Assembly: GCA_963971285.1 (NCBI GenBank)
Contig: OZ020260.1
Span: 10,946,798 to 11,010,797, forward strand
Length of the DNA: 64,000 nt
From: Astropecten irregularis
Lineage: Eukaryota; Echinodermata; Asteroidea; Paxillosida; Astropectinidae
Direction of reading: 5' to 3'
Positions within the stretch are counted from its first letter, which is position 1. Each line of letters begins with the position of its first letter. The position numbers were made by a program, and so were the translations under genes. Below, piece after piece: positions 1 through 11,300 of the stretch. The notes under the pieces are model-generated. The model did no database searches, had not been told where the DNA came from, and saw only the letters and a list, made by a program, of their open reading frames with translations.

Positions 1-293
1 CAAGGTAATAATCAATCCTGACTCGTCTCACAGAAATACGGCCACAGAATCAATCTCATGAAATCCAACCCTTTATCCGCCCCCTCCAAAACCCGAAGCC
101 ACCAGTCATACCGGTATTTGAAAAAGCCTGGTATTCTTCTTTGCTAAATTTCTCGTCAAACCATTTGTGAAAAATGCTGATTTTGTTGTCCAATGTCCAT
201 TCTAAAAGATGTTTATTATGACGATGCCGTATCGCGGCATTATGGTATCAATACTATTGATGCATTGGTGAATCGTTACACCCCTAACTATGG

Positions 294-488
294 GCGTTTA
301 TGAAACAGAGGCTTAGGCTCCGTCTCAGGCTCCGGTTCCATTTCATGAATCCATTCTGAAATAACACGTATCAAAATAGAGGCTTTGGGCTGCAGTTCGC
401 GGAAGTAGATTCTCTGGTTGGAAAAGGAAAACAGAGCTTCAGTTCTAATGAAAAATCACAATCTAGATTTTTAGCATAAGGATGTCAT
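294..488 (+). repeat. Family C MITE, left part
   Basis: Begins GGGCGTTTATGAAACAGAGG and carries CTCCGGTTCC and AGGAAAACAGAGCTTCAG, shared with copies near 22.2, 23.4, 29.5, 41.5 and 56.9 kb. The right end is replaced by a TTAA MITE. Confidence 0.7.
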
Positions 489-805
489 CAGTGCTGGAGA
501 GACAGATACAGTAACAGTCATCTGTGAAAATTTCAGTCGCATACGTTGCCCACTTTTTGAGAAAACAGTGAAAAACAGCCAAAGTATTTCTTAAGTCTTT
601 CCTCATTTATTTTTGATCTTTTAAAAGATGAAAAAGATTTTCGATCGTTGTTTTACTAATTTCTGGATAAATACACCATTTCATTCGGAAAAATTTTAAC
701 GGTATGTTTCTACCAGCACCATCTTCATACCCTGAAAGTTATACGTATAAATCTGTGAACATTTCTGTTTTGGTTACTTACCAAAGTATGATACTAACTT
801 TAACC
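488..805 (-). repeat. TTAA MITE (family 1), truncated
   Basis: Retains ACAGTAACAGTCATCTGTGA and the end CCAAAGTATGATACTAAC. Otherwise 1-2197 outside repeats shows nothing I can name. Confidence 0.8.
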
Positions 806-1518
806 GGCTCTTTTCAACACCACAAAACTGTCATGTATATCTCATGATGCAAATCATTATATAATGCATACAACAGTTCATCACTTTCCTCTAAAACATA
901 TAATGAAAGCGTGATATTTGATGAAAACACAATGATTAACAAACGTAAAATGTGGATACAAGACTGAAGCCAAATATCATTTCTGATACAATTATCAGTC
1001 GATACATGGAAATGCCATATTCTTCCACACAATCAAGAACAAGGGAGGATACAAATCCATACAGCAAAGCACAGAAGTATATTGTTATCAGTGCAATGTG
1101 TACACAATAGAGGGCGCTGTTTCTTAAAGACCCTATGTTACAAGACCATGTACAAAATTCAATTGGACTGGTCACCGTCACAAACAAACATGATAGTATC
1201 ATAGTAACGCACTGGGGAACAAGACTTTGAAACACAGCTTAATACCTGACTGGATACTTTCAACCACAAGAGGGCGGTGTTTTGTAATGAATGAGCGACA
1301 GATTGGGAGTACTTACCGAATCATACCAGCACTGGACACTGTTGCTAGCGCACTCACACCCATCTGTAGAACAGTCCTCATTAGAACAGGTGCATGTCTA
1401 AAGATGGGATTTTACAAAAATCACACAATAACTCTCAAATGAAGAACCATTGTACACAATGCACACATACAGATTTAGGAATAAGAGTGATTCCAAAAAG
1501 TGCACCACCAGGGGTTGA

Positions 1519-1653
1519 ATGGGAGACTTTTGAGAACCGGTCTTCGAGTCAACAGCGCACGTGAACGCAATTGTGAGCGTGTTGTTCTGCGTCTGCGCTG
1601 TTGCGCGTGCGCGTGCCCTGTTGACTTGAAGACCGGTCCTCAAGTCTCCCATT
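1519..1653. repeat. Palindromic MITE, family E copy 1
   Basis: Inverted ends GGGAGACTTTTGAGAACCGG and its complement at 1621-1653; GC-rich middle with alternating CG/GC steps. Second copy at 55002-55124. Confidence 0.75.
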
Positions 1654-2197
1654 CCCGATTGTTTTATCCATGTTTAATCTGAGTTTTGATTTTCTGTATT
1701 GATGTTGATTTGCTGCTGTTGATGCTGAGTTTTGGTTAGTTCTGTTGGTTTTTTCATCTCAAACGTTTTTGCTTTTGGTTGATTTTGGTCTTTGGTTCTT
1801 TTTTGTTCAAAATTTTGGTTATATATAATCAACAGTTTGTGCCTTGTTCTGCAGATCCTCTGTTTTTAAGGCGTGTCGTTTTCCTGGTTACAATAACATT
1901 TGGATGAACCGAACATCATCCTTAGCTCCCAAAATTTGTGTACAAGCTATGATCCGGTCCTCAAAAGCTGCTCTGGATCGCATCTTAGCGTATCCAGCCT
2001 GCAACGTGGATTGGCAAGATCAAATATGTTGAACAAGATCCGTAGCGGAACATACAGGCCCTACAAATGGGCATTTTAAGAAACTTAAAAGTGGAGTGTG
2101 GAAAAGAATCAAGAAGGCCCAAGAATGGCCGGTTAGAATCACTTATCACCCCCCCCCCCCACCTCCCTAGGGTACTGGACTCTGAGAATGCACCTAC

Positions 2198-2342
2198 CGG
2201 CTGCTTCCTGATGCTGTGGTTGATGTTCAGCTGTGCGGTCTCACAACTCTTAGACACGTAGTGGAAATCAGTCGGTATGGGGTCGTTGTTGACTGCATTG
2301 ACCACGGAGATGGGCAAGGCTTCCAGACCACGAGCTATGTCT
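2198..2342 (-). CDS. EHMT1: EHMT coding exon 18: start of the pre-SET region
   Basis: Encodes [18 protein letters not shown] ... [20 protein letters not shown]. The donor (GTAGGT) at 2197 falls where vertebrate EHMT continues with the YCVC / HCTC zinc cluster, so the next exon should start with those cysteines. I see no such exon in 1-2197. Confidence 0.93.
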
Positions 2343-5300
2343 CTGCCAAAATAAAAAACGGAACAGGAAACAGCTCAAAGTTGATACCATGGAACTGGCG
2401 TTTAAAATCCAAAACATTTTGGCAGCAAGGCTTGAATTTAACGGAGGCCATGGCCTTCGTTGCCCTGGTTCTTGGCCTTGGTGCCCCCTTCAAATGTTCC
2501 ATGGACATTGTGATTTTCCAATGGAAGTGGCCCTTGCAATGGAAAAGTGGCCGTACCCCTTCAAGAACCAAATTCAAGGCCTGTGGCAAGTGACATAATA
2601 TGTCATGAACATGAAGAAAAGCTGAAAATGAAATTCTCTCAGAAGATGAGAGATGTGTATGTATCTTGGAAAAACTTTCCTTCAGTTATAGAAAACCAGA
2701 CAAGGTTTGCGGAGACACCATGTACAAACTGTTTTCTAGAAGTGTGGTTCTGAAAAGAGCCAGTGAGAAGTAGTGATCTTGAAGTTCCAGCCAGTGTACT
2801 CTGGCTGTCCTGAGGAGAGGTTCGTTTTTATTCCACAATGTCTTGAGGCCAGTCAAATGGACGGTCGAGATCACAACTTTTTCGCCGGTTCTTTGCAGAA
2901 CCACACTCCTAGAAAACAGTTTATACATGGTTTCTCCCCAAACCTTACTTTCTTACGCTACTTCTACCATGTAATGCTTCAAATCCTACAGACCTATGTG
3001 GGAAGGGGGCCGATCAGAAGTTAGGAACCGAGAGTAATATCTAAACCTGAGCCACTTGCATCCACCAAACCCAATCTCTAGTTAGACTAGATATGGGACT
3101 CTCCGGCCTATTGCTCTCCCTACAGTATGGAGACCCGGCTCGGTCTATATAGCAATGATTATGGATTCAGGATGGTACTAAGCAAAATCCTAAAATTCCA
3201 AGGAGCTTAAAGCTGGACCTACTTTGATGAATCATTTTCATTTTGTAAATTTTCTTTGATTTTGTGAATCCTTTATCAAGGCTATACCTATGGAAACCAA
3301 CTCATGGGAAGCGCAGACGTGGTCGGCCTAAAACTACATGGAGAGATGTCATTCAGAGAGATCTCTCACTCCTAGACACTGGGTGGTCAGTTGAAGATGC
3401 AGAAGTGGCAGCTCCAGACCGGTCCATTTGGAAGTCTTTCTAAAGTCAGGCAGCAAGTGCAGCTAAAGCATGAAGCTTTCCAGTTAGTTAGTTTAGTTAG
3501 TTATCAAGGTAGCATGAGGGGTAATTCTCTCACCTGCTGATGATCTTCTCCGTACGGATTGCCCGGTTACGGATGGCCATCTTCATCTTCTGATTGACCT
3601 GTAGGGCTAGAGACACCTCAGATTCTGGCTTGGCACAGTCCAAGGGAGTCTCTCCTTCGTGGTTGGTGACTGCCACGATGGCATTATGCAGCAGAAGCAG
3701 CCTGAAGGCGAAGAGGGAAGAGGGGAAATGGTTTAGAGGAATGAGGTAAGAAAAGCGAGGCTGTAGTCAATCAAGGTTGACTGAGTTTGCCCAACTTGAG
3801 CTTCAGAGGTTAAGGGTTCAAATTCGACCCAAAGGTGACTAGCGACACAAGCAGAGGCCTTAGAGCGCTACCATCTTATATCAAAGCATACTGTTGGTCT
3901 GAAAAACTGGTCACTGTGAATGCTAGTCTTCTAGACGCAGTGCAGGTTGAGTAAAGATAATTTGGCTGAAAGGTGAACAAAGAAAAATATAGACTGGAGT
4001 GGGATTCGAACTGGCGACCTCCAGAATACCGTACAGACAGTACAGGTGCTCTACAAGATGAGCTATCCAGCCCTATGTTGGTGGTGTCCCTAATAGTCAA
4101 TTATCTTTGTCGTTTGGCAGTCAGAAGCAAAACCTACATCAGGCTGGTAGCTCAGTTGGTAGAGCACATGTACGGTATTCAGGAGGTCGCTGGTTGTAAT
4201 TTGGCTGAATCGGGAAGTGAACCCAAGACCTTTGGATTAAGCGACAGTGCTCTACCTTCTGAGCTACCTGGAATATGATGGGCATCCCTTTGGTCTTATA
4301 TCTTTGCTCATGCACCTTATGGAAACATAGTGGTCTGGTAACCTCAGGTGGACAAAGTAATGCCTGCATTTTGCCATGTAGCTGTTTCTGGGATTGAGAC
4401 ATCCCTTGGGCAAACAACCTTGCGCCAATGATTTTAATAGATGTTTAACCCCTTCAGCCCTGTTTTTTTTGCCTTTCTTGTACCGACCTCATTATCAAAC
4501 ACTGGTCAAATAGAGATCATCTGGCCGAGCTTATGTATGCTGGGAGCTCGGTGTAAACAATGCAGACACACAATGGTTGAATATCACAAGACAAGATCCC
4601 GAATTCCAGGCAGTCTGTACTCAATGAAAGCAGCTGTGTTCCGAACTCGTAGATTGCGGTCAGCTCGAAAACCCATTCAAATGCAAATCAAGAGGGTAAA
4701 TGTACCACAATAAGCAGATTGTTTTGGACAATAAAGGTTCATTGAACCAATTGTTCCGACAATACCCTCATTCAATGTATTTCAATGGAAATAACAAAGC
4801 AATCATGAATATTCTCACGCCATGACGTAGACTGCTATAGATGCTTCCCGGGTGGAAGGGGTAATAAGGTGATGATTATCAATTTTGGTTAAAGCCATGG
4901 AAAAGGATAGAAACTTACGTGACACATCCATATTTATCTTCCCTTGCAGCAATGTGGCTGTCAAAATAAAACAAATGGAAGGTGAAAAAAAATAAGTAAG
5001 GAAAATGATTCTAGCTTTATTCCTTTCTTTAAATGTTAGTAACAATACACATTAACAACATTGGCTTGCCTTATCGTTTTAATGAGATTTTTGACTGCCA
5101 CAATTCCTAAACCGTTGCATCCTGATATTAAAGGTAGTATCATACTTTGGTAAGAAACCAAAACAGAAATGTTCACAGATTTAATTATAACTTACAAGGT
5201 ATGAAGATGGTGGTGGTAAAAACATACCGTTAAAATGTTTTCGCCTGAAATGGTGTATTTATCCAGAAATTAGTATTAAAACAACGACTGAAAATCTTTT

Positions 5301-8300
5301 TGATCTTTTAAAAGATCAAAAATAAAAAATAAAAGACTTAAGAAAAACTGTGGCTGTTTTTCACGGTTTTCTCAAAAAGTGCGCACCGTATGGGACTGAA
5401 ATTTTCACAGATGACTGATTACTCTATCTTTCTCGATATTTTTGCTCATGAATCTGTATTTCTTTGACAAAAACCAAAGTATGATATTACCTTTAATTAT
5501 TGAATTGAAAGTTGCAAATTCCTAAGGCGTATTTGAAATCGTATAACTCCAGGGACAAAATCTTCCATTGAATTGTCAGGTTTGCAGACCAGCCTTGGTC
5601 CGAGCCCAAAAGATTGTGCCATAGGGGTTATTGCACAGTATTAGACTTTAGTTTCATCCTGTATATAGATTCAGGAAGGTTCCTTGTTAAAACTGACCCA
5701 AGACTTAAGGTAACTGTAGTAATACTGCACTGGAACTTGGAACTTTGGCAGATTCAGAACGGTTCCTTGCCAAAACTGACGCAAGGCTTAAATTTCTCAA
5801 TTATAAGTAGCAATACTACACTGTGTTGCCACTTTAGCAAATTCAGGAAGGTTCCTTGCCAAAACTGACCCAAGACTATAAGGTTACTGAATAAGTAGTA
5901 ATACTGCACTGGAACTTGGAACTTTGGCAGATTCGGGAAGGTGCCTTGCAATTAGAATTGGGGAAATATTCTAGTTAGTGGCCATATTCTTACAGTGGCG
6001 TGTCGCCGTGGATGTTTGGAGCCTGGACATCGCAGTGCCTGTTCAGAAAGATCTCTGCTACCTCTTCAGCCCCTGAGAACACGGCCCAGTGAAGACCTGA
6101 ATTCCCCTCCTAGACAAGAAAAGATACAGAACGTCAAACATTCCTCTCAAAGAACAGTTATGGTAGTTTGGAATTAACATTTATGTCATTGAAAAATTGA
6201 CTGGAGCGGGATTTGAACCAGTCACAACCGGAATACCGTCGCTCTTACCAACTGAGCTATTCAGCCCTATGTTGGTGGTGTCCCTAATGATCAATTATCA
6301 TTGTTTGTTTGGCAGTCAGAAGCCATGAAACCACTCACATACCGCTATATCCCAAGGATCATGAAAGATACATGCAGCATTAGCAATGCTGTCACCTGAC
6401 AAATAGTACACAGGGGATCACTCAAAGAGGATGTTCACTTTTCAAAAGACTTGAAAAAAAGAAATAAATACACAGGTGGTTTTTGTTAGGTCATACTTCT
6501 TGAAGACCTGGGGTTGATTTCACAAAGCCCTACGATGAATCGAAAGTCGAGTTACAAGGGATAACCTATTGTAGGGGGCCTATCCTACGTAGGGCTTCAA
6601 TGCATCAGACGTCCTAAGATTGATAGTAAGTTGATGAGTTTGGTGAAATCAACCCCTGCTATCACATTTTGTTCTGTTAATACAACGTACCTTGTCTCGG
6701 ATGTTGGGATCAGCACCTCTCTCAATGAGATACTGTACTACTGGAATGTGTTTGTACTCGGCTGCCCAGATAATGGGAGTCCATCCACCATCATCCTGAA
6801 CAGAAACACCAAATCAGACAGATAGTAAGTAACTGGTTAGAGGTTCGAATCCCATGAAATAAACAAGTAAATATTGTCCTTGAAAAGTGAACAAAGAAAA
6901 ATTGACTGGAGTGGGATTTGAACCAGCGACCACCTAAATACCGTACTAGCGCTCTACCAACTGAGCTATCCAGCCCTATGTTGGCGGTGGAGCACTGGTA
7001 CAGTATTCCAGTGGTCTCTGGTTTGAATCCTACTCCAGTTAATTTTTCTGTTTACTTTGCAATGACATAAAATTAATTGTCAGTTGCAGTTATTTGACAA
7101 TTAAGTGAATAAATAAATAAACAAATTGAGCTCCAAGCCTCCTCTAACCTATTCTCTCTTATAAAAAAAAATAAACCCACAGATCAGTGAAATTACAGCT
7201 TCCCCATTACCAACTACTGAGGGCGCCACCACAGGGTGGTGCAAGGAGAGAATAAGACTGCAATACAAACCTGTGCATTGGAGTTAACTCTCCTGAGCTC
7301 CATGATGTGCTTCACCGAATCAAGGTATCCATTCTTGGCTGCCATATGTAGGATTGTCATCCCATCATCATCCTGATCGATAATCAATCAATCAATCATA
7401 ATCAACAATCAATTGGTTCAAACTAGTTATTGATAATCACTGATAATCAATCAATCAATTAATCAATCATCATCAATAATCAAATTGGTTCAAACTAGTT
7501 TTTGAAAATCACTGATAATCAATAATCAATCAATCAATCATCATCAATAATCAATTGGTTCAAACAAGTTATTGATAATCGCTGAAAATCAATTATCAAT
7601 CAATCAATCATCATCAATAATCAATTGGTTAAAATAATTATTGATAATCACTAATAGTCATTGTGATCAATCAATCAATCATAATCAATAATCAATTAGT
7701 TAAAATAATTATTGATAATCACTAATAATCATTGATAATCAATCAATCAATCATTATCAATAATCAATTGGTTAAACTAATTATAGATAATCACTAATAA
7801 TCAATAATCAATAATTGTAGCTTGTTTCAATTTGTCTTAACCACTTATCAGCCTTCGACCATTGGTAATCACACAATCATCAAAATTCAATAATCATTAA
7901 TTAATATGTGATCAATTATCAGTGATAAATTGATTAATAATCAATATTACATTATTGTGTTGTAATCAATATGTATTTGGCATTGGTAACCGTAGTTATG
8001 AATCTGGGGCCAATTTCATAGAGCTGCTTAAGCACCAAAATTTGCTTCAGCACCAAGATTTGCTTAAGCACCAAAAACCTTGGTAAAAATATCAGTATGC
8101 CAGCCAAACTCCTTGTGATCATGGTGAATGCTATGCTCAGCAGACATGCAAATTTGGTTGGTAATCCTGTTTGATCAAGGAAAACTTATACTAATACTTA
8201 ATATACTTACACTATACTTAAGCAAATTTTGTGCAAGCAGCTCTATGACATTGGCCCCCCTGGGCTGTTTAAAGGGTTTGTTTTGAAAGGAGGTAATGGT

Positions 8301-11300
8301 TAGTATTACCTTATGGTCCACTGTAGCACCATGCTTGATGAGGTAACGCGTGCAATCATAATGGCCATTCTCTACAGCCATGAACTAGGATAAGATAAGA
8401 TGACGTAATGGTGCATTTAGTGATCAGTGTATCAAGTCTTGCTCAAGGACACAAGCAAACAAAGAAATTCCAAACAACATCTTCAAAGTGAATTCTTATA
8501 TATATTTCATATTGCCAAACGAACAAAGATAATTGACTTTTAGGGACACCACCAACGTAGGGCTGGATGGCTTAGTTGGTAGAGCACCTATACGGTATTC
8601 AGGAGGTCGCTTGAGTGAATTCCGCTTTTCTAGTCCGCTCTTTGTTCATTTGGCAGTCAGAAGCCATAAAACCATGCACATAGCATTATATCCCAAGGAT
8701 CATTTTATCGATACACGCAGCAAAGCTGCAACCTGAGAAACAGTACGTATGGGGGATCAATCCCTTGATTTTCAATGCTCAGACTGCAAATTTTGTGTTT
8801 CAAGGGTAGATGGAAATATGAGCGTCAATATTCACCGCAGGCGTCTTGTGATCTTCGTCCTCGGCATCTATATTGGCCCCGGCCTGCAGAAGCATTACAA
8901 TAATCTCCAGTTGGCCCCCAGCAGCAGCGGGATGTAAAGTGCTCTCCAGGTTGTGTGTAGGGTAGCGGTAGTTGGGATCAAAGCCTTCGGCTGTGAACAT
9001 CAATGCATAAGTTTCATTTGTGAGGTGCAACTACTATAATGCTGTAAGACTGTAAATACAGTGGAACACCGCTATACCGAACATTCAACTACATGTATAT
9101 CAAAGATCATCTTTGGCTCCAAAAAGTACTAACTGCCAAAGCACTGACAGCTTTATAACGAATAACAGCTATTATGTAATCCGAAGAAAACATAAAAATG
9201 CTTGGTGGCGCCACACTGATTGCAACACTGCGGTGGTGTCAGGGTCATATTTTACACACTGCCAAATCATCTTCTATTGCAATCTGGGAAGCCGAAAAGC
9301 TGGTCAAGAGCAAAAGACCGGTGGGGAAATCCGGGAGATGTTGTCCTTGCCGAATATTCTTCTAAGTTCTTGTTCCTTCAAGGAATAAAATCACGAGCCA
9401 CGTACAGAGCCAGCGCATGTAAAAAGAAAAACACCACAAAATTTTCTTTTTAATCAAAAGAGGGCGCCATTCAAAAACTTGTGTTCTAATTCCTTCCAGG
9501 AATGAATCGCGAGCCACGTACAGAGCCAGCGCATGTAGACAGAAAAACACAACCGCATTTTCTTTTTCATCAATAGAGGGCGCCATTCACAAAATTTGGA
9601 TTACAGTGTAACAGACATTATATGTGGAAACGGCTGTTTCCGTTATAACAGTGGTCCACTGTACCACTCAAGAGATTTGGCATTGTTCTGGCTTAAATTA
9701 GGAAAAAGTTTTCAAGTTATATAAAATATCTTGGTATTACTGTCCTAATTCCATACCTAGCATCTGCAGTACTTTGTCCATTTCTCCGTTCGCACACGCT
9801 GTGTACATATTCTTAGGGTAAAAACGCATCCTCTTGGGCCTGTGTAAAAGCACATAAGTAAAAGAGTACATTAGAGTGTGAATGATAGGGATTAATCTGA
9901 AATATAAAATCTATAAACAAATCTGTTCCTAGCTGAAGTTTTTGCAAAATATGGATTTGTCTTTTGAAAATATTAAGGCTGGAAGCTACACAAAGTGCAG
10001 CTAAAGAAAAAGGAAAGACAAACAAACAATCAATCAACAAACAAACAAGCAATTGTACAAGGTTTAGAAGGTGATGGAAGTATCACTTTGTACTTAGCAA
10101 GTACTTATTTAAACAGACAATCAAACAAGCCCACAAACATACAAGGTAATTCTAATGTCATGTCTGATGGAGGTGAGCAACCACCTTACAGAACAGACAA
10201 ACAAGCAGACAAATGTAGAAGGTGGTGACAATGCCATGTCTCACTGAGGTGAGCAACCACCTGACAGAACAGACAAACAAGCAGACAAATGTAGAAGGTG
10301 GTGGCAATGCCATGTCTGACTGAGGTGAGCAACCACCTGACAGAACAGACAAACAAGCAGACAAATGTAGAAGGTGGTGGCAATGCCATGTCTCACTGAG
10401 GTGAGCAATCACCTGACAGAACAGACAAACAAGCAGACAAATGTAGAAGGTGGTGACAATGCCATGTCTCACTGAGGTGAGCAACCACCTGACAGAACAG
10501 ACAAACAAGCAGACAAATGTAGAAGGTGGTGGCAATGCCATGTCTCACTGAGGTGAGCAACCACTTGACAGAAGTTTAGAAGGACAGTATCACAACACAC
10601 ATGGGAGATCAGGATAATAGAAATCTTGGATAAACTAGCAACTGTCGAGTCGCACTTTTTCGTAAGATATGATAGAGATAAAGGTTTATTAATTGAGAGG
10701 TGACTTACGTTTCTGTATTGAGGTACTGTATGGCAGATTCTAACACATCACGTGCCGGCCCGGGGGGTAAAGGCTCTATAAATGAGGATGTAAATAGATA
10801 AATCCTTCAATTATCAAATAATTATTCAACAGATCCTATATATGGCATCACTAAACCTAGCCAATACTTATAATCTCTGAGAAGACCCGATGAATCTGGA
10901 ATCTCCTATCGAAGATGCCAGCCATGTGAAATGTCCGTGTTCAGTAGGAGGAAAGATTTAAAAGGAGGTGTCTACAGATGATGGTCACACTTGTCCCTCA
11001 ATGGGACCCAGTTTCATGGAATCCGTTACGGCCGATTTTGTGCAGACGGGCACTGCTAAGCGTAAAATCTATTTCATGGAATCCATAAGCAAGACTTTCA
11101 GTTACCAAAGTTTCTAGGCTAACCGTGATTGTTTTCTGCTAACTCACTGCCATGATGCATTCTGCAGAAAGTCCTTGCTTTAAAGTATAGCAAGAAAGAA
11201 AATTATCCCGTAAAATATGCTAACCGTAAGCCAAAATAGTCTGCTATCATAAGCAAAATGATTTCCTCATCTCAACAGGTTGCCAGATGAGTCGATCAAG

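Noticed and set aside
59-244. About 60 open minus codons reading KHLLEWTLDNKISIFHKWFD and on
   Set aside because: Looks protein-like but has no start, no clear splice sites and no family I recognise; a run this long is expected by chance.
1-2197. EHMT SET-domain exons at the left edge
   Set aside because: No Cys-rich pre-SET or SET wording on the minus strand here; they must lie outside the window.
10158-10541. 127-residue minus-strand frame with repeated ICLLVCLFC blocks
   Set aside because: Translation of the 76-bp tandem repeat; frame changes in each unit and no gene signals.
10170-10575. Repeat array that might be mistaken for CRISPR
   Set aside because: Head-to-tail 76-bp units without distinct spacers, in a eukaryotic intron.
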